Part shown: positions 36,256-44,571 of the stretch, piece after piece | Layout of the letters: every line of letters begins with the position of its first letter | Numbering within the stretch: position 1 is the stretch's first letter | Assembly: GCF_025989185.1 (NCBI RefSeq) | Contig: NZ_JAPDNT010000010.1 | Span: 54,615 to 118,614 of the forward strand | Reading direction: 5' to 3' | Source of the DNA: Limobrevibacterium gyesilva | GTDB taxonomy: Bacteria > Pseudomonadota > Alphaproteobacteria > Acetobacterales > Acetobacteraceae | Length of the DNA stretch: 64,000 nucleotides | Made by a program: the position numbers and the translations under genes | Notes under the pieces: generated by a model | The model's database searches: none | Told to the model about the DNA's origin: nothing | The model's input: the letters and a program-made list of their open reading frames with translations, nothing else

Positions 36256-36923
36256 CAACCCACCCCCTTGCCAAGCAGGCCGCGCCCGATGGTCCTGAGG
36301 GTGCGGCGCAGCGCGACCGACAGGGCGAGGTAGATGAAAGTGATCAGCAGATAGGTTTCGAAGGCGCGGAAGGTCCGCGACTGGATCAGGTCCGCCTCGT
36401 AGGTCAGGTCGCGCACCGCGATCTGCGACACGACGGCGGATTCCAGCATGGTGATGACGATCTGGCTGGCCAGCGCCGGGAAGATGTTCCGCAGCGCCTG
36501 CGGCAAGACGATCAGCAGGAAGATCGATGCCCCGTGCATGCCCAGCGCACGCCCCGCCTCGCGCTGCCCGGGCGGCACGGCGTCGAGGCCGGCGCGCATG
36601 ATCTCGGTGCCGTAGGCGCCGAGATTGACGGTCATCGCCAGCACCGCCGCCGCGAGCGCGTTGAACCGGATGCCCAGGCTGGGCAGACCGAAGAAGATGA
36701 AGAACATCTGCACGATGAACGGCGTGTTGCGGATGAGCTCCACGTATCCCGCCACGAGGCCGCGCAGCCAGGCGCGGCCGCTGCGCCGGCCCGCGGCACC
36801 CAGGATGCTCACCCCGATTCCGAGGATCGCGGTGGCCACGGTGAGCCCGACCGTGATCACCACGCCATTCGCGATCGCCACAAGGGAGTCGGCGAGCCAG
36901 CCGAATTCCAGGTGGTATTCCAC
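36255..36923 (-). CDS. Polar amino acid ABC transporter permease 1
   Basis: A 222-residue HisMQ-type permease with ELIRNTPFIVQMFFIFFGLP and the EAA loop AVPPGQREAGRALGMHGASI. About five membrane helices. It lies six bases after the periplasmic binding protein gene and overlaps the next permease by one base. Forms a heterodimer with that permease (known of the family). Confidence 0.93.
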   Translation of the reverse strand: MEYHLEFGWLADSLVAIANGVVITVGLTVATAILGIGVSILGAAGRRSGRAWLRGLVAGYVELIRNTPFIVQMFFIFFGLPSLGIRFNALAAAVLAMTVNLGAYGTEIMRAGLDAVPPGQREAGRALGMHGASIFLLIVLPQALRNIFPALASQIVITMLESAVVSQIAVRDLTYEADLIQSRTFRAFETYLLITFIYLALSVALRRTLRTIGRGLLGKGVG

Positions 36924-36929
36924 CAGGAT

Positions 36930-37724
36930 TTAGAGGTCCTTTGGGTCGAGCGGCTTCAGCAGCCACTTCAGCGAGATGTCGTTCAACGATCCGTCCCGCA
37001 GCATCCGCGCGATCTCCTGGTTCAGGACCTGCTTCAGCTGGGGCTCGCCCTTGTTGAGGGCGATGTGGTCCGGCGAGCTCAACAGCTCGAATTTCTGCTC
37101 GGGCTCTATGGCGGGGTGGCGCGCCAGTACCGAGGCGCCGACGTCGTTGCCGACGGCCATGAGCTGCACCTGGCCCGACAGGAAGGCCGCGATCACGCCG
37201 TTGTAGTTGTCGAACCGCTTGACGTCCGCCGTCGGCGGGGCGGCGGCAGTCAGCGACGTGTCCTCAAGCGTTCCGCGGTTCACCGCGATCGACTTGCCCG
37301 CGAGGTCGGCCGGCCCCTTGACCTGCAGCGATTTCGGCCCGAGCACGGCGATATAGTACGGGGCGTAGGCATCGGTGAAGTCGATGACCTTCTCGCGCTC
37401 GGGGCTGTGGCCGACGCTGAGCAGGATGTCCACGCGATGCTCGGTCAAATAGGGGATGCGGTTCTGCCCGGTGACGCCGACGAGCTTGAGCCTGACGCCG
37501 AGATCCTTCGCGATGGCGTTCGCCACGTCGATGTCATATCCGTGCAGGCTCATGTCCGAGCCGACAGAGGCGAAGGGCGGGAAGTCCTCGAAGACGCCGA
37601 CCGCGATCACGCCAGCCTTCTTGATGTCGGCGAGCGCATCGGCCCGGGCCGGGGCGGTCGCCGCAGCGCAGCACAACAGCATCGCGGCCGTGAGGACGGC
37701 GCGGAGTGGCATCGGGACCTTCAT
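36930..37724 (-). CDS. Amino acid ABC transporter substrate-binding protein
   Basis: A 264-residue periplasmic family 3 binding protein. Signal peptide ends near ATAPARA (residue about 28); then IKKAGVIAVGVFEDFPPFAS, GYDIDVANAIAKDLGV, and the hinge segments VDILLSVGHSPEREKVIDFT and LAGKSIAVNRGTLED. The Arg/Asp amino-acid-binding pattern of the family is partly kept (SPEREK), so an amino acid or opine is probable. GGAAAGGAGG precedes the ATG, a very strong ribosome site. First gene of the binding protein-permease-permease operon. Confidence 0.93.
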   Translation of the reverse strand: MKVPMPLRAVLTAAMLLCCAAATAPARADALADIKKAGVIAVGVFEDFPPFASVGSDMSLHGYDIDVANAIAKDLGVRLKLVGVTGQNRIPYLTEHRVDILLSVGHSPEREKVIDFTDAYAPYYIAVLGPKSLQVKGPADLAGKSIAVNRGTLEDTSLTAAAPPTADVKRFDNYNGVIAAFLSGQVQLMAVGNDVGASVLARHPAIEPEQKFELLSSPDHIALNKGEPQLKQVLNQEIARMLRDGSLNDISLKWLLKPLDPKDL

Positions 37725-38205
37725 CGTTGCCTCCTTTCCAATTGTTGCGGGCCGGACTTCAAGGACGGGGATCGGCGGACCAGAGCGGGACGCCATCGTC
37801 TGCATTGATGCTGGCGACGGTGATCGCGCTGGGACTGCGGCCGGGAAGGTCGGGCAGGCATCGTGGCCACGGTCGGGATCAGGCCGCGATCCGTCTCGAA
37901 CCCCAGCCAGCCGCCATCAGATGCGGCAGGACCCGTGCGCCGGGGCCGTCGCGCAGCCGACGGCGCGTAACGTTCGACCACCTGGAGGCCTCCTTGGCCG
38001 CGTGGGAGTCCGTCCCTCTCCAGCACGGCCGCAGGGCAGTGCGATCCCGGACCACGCCGCAAGGTATAGCGGGCCCGCGGCAGCCGATCTCAACGCCGTG
38101 GCATCAAATAATGGTTTGGCGTGGCGCGGTGGCGGAGCCCGCTCGTGGTGGCGACCGGCAGGACGGAGGCTACGGCCGCCCCGATGCCTCACGGCCTCCG
38201 GCGCC
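37725..38205. other. Intergenic stretch with no convincing gene
   Basis: About 480 bases between the start of the ABC operon and the end of the DUF6494 gene. Open frames on both strands here lack ribosome sites and have Arg/Pro-rich, shadow-like composition. It must hold the promoter of the ABC operon at its left end. I see no hairpin or repeat of note. Confidence 0.5.
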
Positions 38206-38412
38206 CTAACCCAGCTCGATATCGTCCTCGACCACATGGCTGAGGTTCACCGCATCAATCTGGAGCGTCATCCTGGCGCGCAGTTTCGTGCCGGCCTGGA
38301 TGTGCCCGGCCTTCTCCGCCTCGCGGACGGCGTTCTCCATCTCGCGCTGCGACGTGACGCCGACGACCTTGAGGAATTTGCGGACTGACATGTTGAACTT
38401 GTCTTCGTCCAT
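38206..38412 (-). CDS. DUF6494 small protein
   Basis: A 68-residue soluble protein starting MDEDKFNMSVRKFLK after GGGAGAAAG. The pattern VGVTSQREMENAVREAEKAG and closing HVVEDDIELG is the DUF6494 family, which I recall as small proteins common in proteobacteria. It occupies only the tail of a very long antisense frame; the rest of that frame is a shadow of the formate dehydrogenase genes. It is divergent from formate dehydrogenase with 210 bases between, which suggests shared control. Confidence 0.82.
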   Translation of the reverse strand: MDEDKFNMSVRKFLKVVGVTSQREMENAVREAEKAGHIQAGTKLRARMTLQIDAVNLSHVVEDDIELG

Positions 38413-38622
38413 GCCGGCTTTCTCCCTGAATTGGCGCTGCAGGAGGCTCTGAACGACCTGAAGGCGCGCAGAAGCCGCCGCCCTGGTCGCCGTCAGCCCC
38501 GATGCTACCCGCCGGCGCCCCTCGGGGCCATAGCGGGGCCCGCCTTCCGGTCGAATCAGGGGCTTGGCTGATCGTCGCGATCCCACGATATGATCGGAGC
38601 CGAGGAGTCGCCAGGAGTAACC

Positions 38623-40335
38623 ATGAACAATAATATCGTCGCCCAACTGCAACGTTCCCGCCATCCCGGGTCCGGCGTTGCCCGTGCCAGGCCAACGCCG
38701 AAGGGGCGATTCGTCGATCCCCGGGCACGCGAGGAGATCGAGACGCTGTTGGGCGACAGGCCGCGCCGGCCCGACCTTCTGGTGGAACATCTTCACCTCG
38801 TTCAGGACACGTACGGACAGATATCCGCCGCCCATCTCGCCGCACTGGCGGATCTCATGCGCCTCGCCTTCGCCGAGGTCTACGAGGTCGCGACGTTCTA
38901 TGCGCATTTCGATGTGGTGAAGGAAGGCGACGCGCCGATGCCGCCGCTGACCGTCCGTGTCTGCGACAGCATCGTCTGCGCGATGCACGGATCCGAAAGC
39001 CTCCTGGCGGATCTCCAGGACCGGCTCGGCGCGGATGTGCGCGTCATCCGCGCGCCCTGCGTCGGCCTCTGCGACCAGGCTCCGGCCGTGGAAGTTGGCC
39101 ACCACTTCGTGCACCACGCCGAAGTGGACAACGTCACGCAAGCGGTGCACGGCGGCCGCACGCATCCGGAGATCCCGGCCTATATCGATAACGATGCCTA
39201 TGTCGCGAGCGGCGGCTACAGCCTGCTTCAGCGGATACGTTCCGGCGCGCTGCCGGTGGAGGCGGTGCTGCAAGCGCTCGAAAGCGGCGGACTGCGCGGT
39301 CTCGGCGGCGCCGGCTTTCCGACCGGGCGAAAATGGCGATCGGTTCTCGGCCAGCCCGGCCCCCGCCTCATGGCGGTGAACGCCGACGAAGGCGAGCCTG
39401 GCACCTTCAAGGACCGCCATTTCCTCTACAGCGATCCGCATCGTGCCCTCGAAGGCATGCTGATCGGCGCCCATGTCGTCGATGCCTCGGACGTCTATAT
39501 CTACCTGCGCGACGAATACCCCATCGGCCACGCGATCCTGCGGCAGGAGATCGCGAAGCTGCCGCCGGGCGGCCCACGCATCCATTTGCGCCGCGGCGGC
39601 GGCGCCTATATCTGCGGCGAGGAATCCGCCATGCTGGAAAGCATCGAGGGCAAGCGTGGCCTGCCGCGGCAGAAACCGCCCTACCCGTTCCAGGCAGGAC
39701 TGTTCGGCCGCCCGACCTTGATCAACAACGTCGAGACGCTGTTCTGGGTGCGTGACATCCTGGAGAACGGACCGGCCTGGTGGGCGAGCGAAGGACGCCA
39801 CGGAGCGAAGGGCCTGCGCAGCTATTCGGTATCCGGCCGCGTCCGCGAGCCAGGCGTGAAGATCGCGCCCGCCGGCGTCACCGCCCGGGAGCTGATCGAG
39901 GAATTCTGCGGCGGCATGCAGGATGGGCATCGCTTCGCGGCCTATCTGCCCGGGGGCGCGTCCGGCGGCATCCTGCCCGCCTCCATGGCAGACATTCCGC
40001 TTGATTTCGGCACACTGGAAAAGCACGGCTGCCTGATCGGATCCGCGGCTGTCGTGGTCCTGTCCGACCAGGACGATGTGAAAGAGGCAGCGCGCAACCT
40101 GATGCGCTTCTTTGAGGACGAGAGCTGCGGCCAATGCACGCCATGCCGCGTCGGCACGCAGAAGGCGCGGATGCTGATGGAACAGTCGGTATGGGATCGC
40201 GCACTGCTCGGCGAACTTTCCGAGGTCATGCGCGACGCCTCGATTTGCGGGCTCGGCCAGGCGGCGCCCAATCCGGTGGACTGCGTGATCCGATACTTCC
40301 CCGAGGTCTTTGCAACCGAGAGGGCTCCGGCATGA
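38623..40335 (+). CDS. fdsB: NAD-dependent formate dehydrogenase, beta subunit (NuoE-NuoF fusion)
   Basis: A 570-residue diaphorase subunit. Residues about 40-165 are NuoE/FdsG-like, with a [2Fe-2S] site from C in RVCDSIVC and CVGLC. The following NuoF part has the FMN/NADH motifs GLGGAGFPTGRKW, NADEGEPGTFKDRHFL and RRGGGAYICGEESAM, and a [4Fe-4S] site ESCGQCTPCRVGTQK. The fused architecture joins what are FdsG and FdsB in Rhodobacter and Cupriavidus. It passes electrons from formate to NAD+. AGGAG is seven bases before the ATG; its stop overlaps the alpha-subunit ATG by four bases. Confidence 0.94.
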   Translation: MNNNIVAQLQRSRHPGSGVARARPTPKGRFVDPRAREEIETLLGDRPRRPDLLVEHLHLVQDTYGQISAAHLAALADLMRLAFAEVYEVATFYAHFDVVKEGDAPMPPLTVRVCDSIVCAMHGSESLLADLQDRLGADVRVIRAPCVGLCDQAPAVEVGHHFVHHAEVDNVTQAVHGGRTHPEIPAYIDNDAYVASGGYSLLQRIRSGALPVEAVLQALESGGLRGLGGAGFPTGRKWRSVLGQPGPRLMAVNADEGEPGTFKDRHFLYSDPHRALEGMLIGAHVVDASDVYIYLRDEYPIGHAILRQEIAKLPPGGPRIHLRRGGGAYICGEESAMLESIEGKRGLPRQKPPYPFQAGLFGRPTLINNVETLFWVRDILENGPAWWASEGRHGAKGLRSYSVSGRVREPGVKIAPAGVTARELIEEFCGGMQDGHRFAAYLPGGASGGILPASMADIPLDFGTLEKHGCLIGSAAVVVLSDQDDVKEAARNLMRFFEDESCGQCTPCRVGTQKARMLMEQSVWDRALLGELSEVMRDASICGLGQAAPNPVDCVIRYFPEVFATERAPA

Positions 40336-43085
40336 GCAACGCCATCCTGTTCGAGCTCGATGGGCAGCCGGTCGAGGCCGAGCCCAGCGAGACGATCTGG
40401 CAGGTCGCCCACCGCCTTGGCACCGAGATCCCGCATCTCTGCCACGCGCCGGAGCCCGGCTACCGTCCGGATGGGAATTGCCGCGCCTGCATGGTGGAGA
40501 TCGACGGCGAACGCGTGCTCGCCCCTTCCTGCACCCGCGCGCCCGTCGCCGGCATGAAGGTGCGCAGCGCCACCGAACGGGCCCGCAAGGCGCGCAGGAT
40601 GGTAATGGAGCTGCTGGTTGCGGATCAGCCTGCGCGGCAGACATCGCACGATCCCACGTCAAGGTTCTGGGCCTGGGCGGACCGGCAGGGGGTGACCGAC
40701 AGCCGCTTCCCGCACACCGACCGCTGGGCGCCCGATCCGAGCCACCCCGCGATGCGCGTCAACCTGGACGCGTGCATCCAGTGCAACCTGTGCGTCCGCG
40801 CCTGCCGCGAGGTGCAGGTGAACGACGTGATCGGCATGGCGCAGCGCGGCGCGCGCGCCAAGATCGTGTTCGACTTCGATGATCCGATGGGCAGCTCCAC
40901 ATGCGTCGGCTGCGGCGAATGCGTGCAGGCCTGCCCGACCGGCGCGCTCATGCCCGCCGCCTATCTGGACGACCGTCAGACGCGTGTCGCCTGGCCGGAC
41001 CGGATGGTCGACAGTCTGTGCCCCTATTGTGGGGTCGGCTGCCAGGTGCGCTACCATGTCAAGGACGAGCAGGTGGTCTATGCCGAAGGGCGCGATGGCC
41101 CGGCCAACCAGCAGCGCCTTTGCGTCAAGGGGCGTTTCGGCTTCGACTACATCCATCACCCGCACCGGCTGCTGAAGCCGCTGATCCGCAAGGACGGCGT
41201 GCCCAAGCACGCGGCGGACATGGTGGACCCGGCAAATCCCTTCACGCATTTCCGCGAGGCGACGTGGGACGAGGCCCTGGACCGCGCGGCTGACGGGCTG
41301 AAGCGGATCCGCGACGCGCACGGCCCCGCGGGGCTTGCCGGCTTCGGCTGCGCCAAGGGCTCGAACGAAGAGGCCTACCTGTTCCAGAAGCTGGTGCGAA
41401 CCGGCTTCGGCTCCAACAACGTCGACCACTGCACGCGACTTTGCCACGCCTCGTCCGTTGCAGCGCTGGTCGAGGGGCTGAATTCCGGCGCGGTCACGGC
41501 ACCCGTTTCCGCCGCGCTCGACGCCGACGTGATCCTGGTGGTGGGTGCCAACCCGACGGTCAATCACCCCGTCGCGGCCACATTCATCAAGAACGCAGTG
41601 AAGCAGAACGGCGCGAAGCTGGTCGTGATCGACCCGCGCCACCAGTCGCTGTCGCGCCACGCGCTGCACCACCTGGCATTCAAGCCCGGAACCGATGTGG
41701 CGCTGCTCAACGCGCTGCTGCACACGATCATCGAGGAAGGACTGACCGACGAGCAGTACATCGCCGCCTGGACCGAGGACTTCGACCAACTGAAGCAGCG
41801 GGTGAAGGATTTCCCGCCGGAGCGGATGGCGGAAGTTTGCGGCATCCCGGCGCAAACGCTGCGGGAGGTGGCGCGGCTCTATGCGCGCGCCCGATCCGCA
41901 ATCATTTTCTGGGGCATGGGCATCAGCCAGCACGTGCACGGCACGGACAACGCGCGCTGCCTGATCGCACTGGCGCTGATCACCGGCCACATCGGACGCC
42001 CGGGCACCGGCCTGCATCCTCTGCGCGGGCAGAACAACGTGCAGGGCGCATCGGATGCCGGGCTGGTCCCGATGTTCTACCCCGACTACCAGCGCGTGAC
42101 GGACGTGGCCGTGCGCCAGGCTTTCGAAAAGCGCTGGCACATGCCACTTGATCCCGAGGCGGGCCTGACCGTCGTGGAGATCATGCAGGCGATTCACGCC
42201 GGCACGATCCGCGGAATGTACATCGAGGGCGAGAATCCCGCGATGTCCGATCCTGATCTGCATCACGCGCGCCAGGCGCTTGCGCGTCTTGAACACCTCG
42301 TCGTGCAGGATCTGTTCCTCACGGAAACCGCCTTCTACGCGGATGTGGTGCTGCCAGCCTCGGCATTCGCCGAAAAGACGGGCACCTTCACCAACACGGA
42401 TCGTCGTGTGCAACTCGCGCGCCCCGTGATCGCATCGCCCGGTGAGGCACGGCAGGACTGGTGGATCATCCAGGAGATCGCCCGCCGCATCGGGCTCGAT
42501 TGGCGCTATACGGGGCCGGCGGACATCTTCGCCGAGATGGCTGCCGCCATGCCCTCGTTCAACAACATCACCTGGGACCGGCTGGAACGCGAGGGCGCCG
42601 TGACCTACCCGGTGGATGCGCCGGACAGGCCAGGCAACGAGATCCTCTTCTCCGCCGGATTCCCGACGAAGACCGGCCGTGGGAAGATCGTGCCCGCCAA
42701 TGTCCTGCCGCCAGACGAGGTGCCGGATGCCCGCTACCCCATGGTGCTTTCGACCGGACGGGTGCTGGAGCACTGGCACACCGGCGCCATGACCCGCCGC
42801 GCCGGCGTTCTGGACGCGATCGAGCCGGAAGCGATCGCGCTCATGTCTCCCCGCGACCTGTCGCGGATGGGGTTGGAACCCGGTGCCACGGTTCGCCTTG
42901 ACACCCGCCGGGGCGCCGTCGAGACCCGGGTGCGGGTGGACCGCGACGTGCCGGACGGCATGGTGTTCATGCCCTTCTGCTACGCGGAGGCGGCCGCCAA
43001 CCTGCTCACCAATCCGGCTCTCGACCCATGGGGCAAGATCCCGGAGTTCAAGGTCTGCGCCGTGCGGGTCACCCCGGCCGGGTGA
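40332..43085 (+). CDS. fdsA: NAD-dependent formate dehydrogenase, alpha (molybdopterin) subunit
   Basis: A 917-residue catalytic subunit. An N-terminal [2Fe-2S] domain (CHAPEPG, NCRACMVE, CTR) is followed by NuoG-like Cys motifs, two [4Fe-4S] ferredoxin motifs (CIQCNLCVRAC; CVGCGECVQAC), the MopB entry cluster CPYCGVGCQV, and the Mo-ligand Cys in DHCTRLCHASSV (a cysteine, not selenocysteine). The C-terminal MopB dinucleotide-binding domain carries GRVLEHWHTGAMTRR. It oxidises formate to CO2 in the cytosol. The accessory FdhD sulfurtransferase and the small FdsD gene are not seen in this window. Confidence 0.95.
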   Translation: MSNAILFELDGQPVEAEPSETIWQVAHRLGTEIPHLCHAPEPGYRPDGNCRACMVEIDGERVLAPSCTRAPVAGMKVRSATERARKARRMVMELLVADQPARQTSHDPTSRFWAWADRQGVTDSRFPHTDRWAPDPSHPAMRVNLDACIQCNLCVRACREVQVNDVIGMAQRGARAKIVFDFDDPMGSSTCVGCGECVQACPTGALMPAAYLDDRQTRVAWPDRMVDSLCPYCGVGCQVRYHVKDEQVVYAEGRDGPANQQRLCVKGRFGFDYIHHPHRLLKPLIRKDGVPKHAADMVDPANPFTHFREATWDEALDRAADGLKRIRDAHGPAGLAGFGCAKGSNEEAYLFQKLVRTGFGSNNVDHCTRLCHASSVAALVEGLNSGAVTAPVSAALDADVILVVGANPTVNHPVAATFIKNAVKQNGAKLVVIDPRHQSLSRHALHHLAFKPGTDVALLNALLHTIIEEGLTDEQYIAAWTEDFDQLKQRVKDFPPERMAEVCGIPAQTLREVARLYARARSAIIFWGMGISQHVHGTDNARCLIALALITGHIGRPGTGLHPLRGQNNVQGASDAGLVPMFYPDYQRVTDVAVRQAFEKRWHMPLDPEAGLTVVEIMQAIHAGTIRGMYIEGENPAMSDPDLHHARQALARLEHLVVQDLFLTETAFYADVVLPASAFAEKTGTFTNTDRRVQLARPVIASPGEARQDWWIIQEIARRIGLDWRYTGPADIFAEMAAAMPSFNNITWDRLEREGAVTYPVDAPDRPGNEILFSAGFPTKTGRGKIVPANVLPPDEVPDARYPMVLSTGRVLEHWHTGAMTRRAGVLDAIEPEAIALMSPRDLSRMGLEPGATVRLDTRRGAVETRVRVDRDVPDGMVFMPFCYAEAAANLLTNPALDPWGKIPEFKVCAVRVTPAG

Positions 43086-43664
43086 CCCACGGATTCACGG
43101 CCGCGCGACCGGGCGGGAACGGCTCCGCGGTGGTGCGCTGCCCGGGGGCGGCGGGATGCCGGCGTTCGCGCGGAAAATACAGGCGCCGGCCCCAGCCTCA
43201 ATTCCCTTGATCCGCTCATGCGATGAGCCAATTGCACCATCGATGCGCTTTCCCGGACCCAAAGCTCGAACAGAAAGACAACTTGGCGGGACCGGCGTAG
43301 CTGTGTAGAGTTCGGTACTGCAACTCGCTGAAGTTGGCGGGCGTCGGGTGGGACTTGTGTCACCTCTGGCGTCGCGACTGCTCAGGCGAGCGACGGCGGC
43401 GACACGACCAGGACGGGTATGATGTCAGCCATCGATGCAAGGATGAGCCGCGCGTACCAAGGTGTCCGCAGGATCTGTCCGGCGGCGGTGAGCGAGGGCG
43501 CGGCTGCAGCACCGAGTCCTCTCGGTGGAAACCGGATGGCCTCCTGCCCGAGAGCCGGTCCGAAACCCGATTGCGCAACCTCTCGATCAGTCAAAATAAC
43601 ATACGATATTTATTCTTCCTTCAACCACATACCCGGCCGCCTTTACTTCGGAGGCGAATGAAGG
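43086..43664. other. Intergenic stretch, probable oxidase promoter region
   Basis: About 580 bases with no convincing gene; frames on both strands have shadow-like composition. The last 100 bases turn AT-rich (43590-43620, AATAACATACGATATTTATT), which fits the promoter of the oxidase operon. Imperfect repeats of TTGGCGGG occur at about 43282 and 43335. Confidence 0.5.
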
Positions 43665-44468
43665 ATGGTTATCGCCCTTATCTTCGCATTGATCGTAATA
43701 TTCTCGATTCTCTTTCATTTCTTGAGCCCGTGGTGGTTCACGCCGATCGCTTCAAATTGGCGTTACATCGACGACACCATCATCATCACGTTCTGGATCA
43801 CAGGAGTGGTGTTCACCGCCGTCGTTCTGTTCATGTCCTATTGCGTCTACCGCTTCCGTCACCAGGAAGGCCGGCAGGCGGCCTACGAGCCGGAGAACAG
43901 GAAGCTGGAGTGGTGGCTTGCCATCGTGACCGCGTTTGGCGTCGCGGCCATGCTGACCCCGGGCCTGTTCGTATGGAGCCAATTCGTCACAGTCCCACGC
44001 GAAGCCACGGAGTTCGAGGTCGTGGGTCAGCAATGGCAATGGAGCTTCCGCTTGCCGGGCAAGGAGGGCCAACTCGGCACGTCCGACGCCCGGTTTGTCA
44101 GCCCCGACAACCCTTTGGGCTTGAATCCGGACGACCCCAGCGGGCAGGACAATATCGTCATCATCGGCGATGACTTGCACCTGCCGGTTGGCAAGCCGGT
44201 CAAGGTGTTGCTCCGCTCGATAGACGTTGTACACGATTTCTACGTGCCCGAGTTCCGCGCCAAGATGGATCTGATGCCGGGCCTGGTGACCCATTTCTGG
44301 TTCACCCCTACGAGAACAGGAACATTCGAGATTCTCTGTGCCGGATTCTGCGGCATCGGGCACCCGCAGATGCGCGGGAATGTCGTGGTCGACAACGAAG
44401 CGGACTACCAGGCGTGGCTGCAGAAGCAGCAGACCTTCGCGCAGCTATCGGCCCCTAAGAAGCAGTAG
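43665..44468 (+). CDS. coxB: Cytochrome c oxidase subunit II
   Basis: A 267-residue subunit with two membrane helices (residues 1-20 and 40-60) joined by a short loop and a third hydrophobic helix near 85-105, then the periplasmic cupredoxin domain. CuA ligands are H190 (VVHDFYVP), C225, C229, H233 and M236 in CAGFCGIGHPQM. The usual Glu between the two Cys (CxExC) is Gly227 here; as only its backbone carbonyl binds copper this can be tolerated. No heme c domain follows, so it takes electrons from a separate cytochrome c. First gene of the operon. Confidence 0.94.
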   Translation: MVIALIFALIVIFSILFHFLSPWWFTPIASNWRYIDDTIIITFWITGVVFTAVVLFMSYCVYRFRHQEGRQAAYEPENRKLEWWLAIVTAFGVAAMLTPGLFVWSQFVTVPREATEFEVVGQQWQWSFRLPGKEGQLGTSDARFVSPDNPLGLNPDDPSGQDNIVIIGDDLHLPVGKPVKVLLRSIDVVHDFYVPEFRAKMDLMPGLVTHFWFTPTRTGTFEILCAGFCGIGHPQMRGNVVVDNEADYQAWLQKQQTFAQLSAPKKQ

Positions 44469-44571
44469 CTCCGGCCCTGGGTCTGGGGGGCGCGTCGCAG
44501 CAGGTGAGGATCTGCACGATGAGCCTCGAACGCATCGAGCCTCATCAGAACGTAGCGAGGAGGGATTTCTG

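Noticed and set aside
38206..40662. 818-residue minus-strand open frame
   Set aside because: Only the last 68 codons are a real gene (DUF6494). The rest is antisense to formate dehydrogenase.
40659..42779. 706-residue minus-strand open frame
   Set aside because: Antisense to the formate dehydrogenase alpha subunit; no motif.
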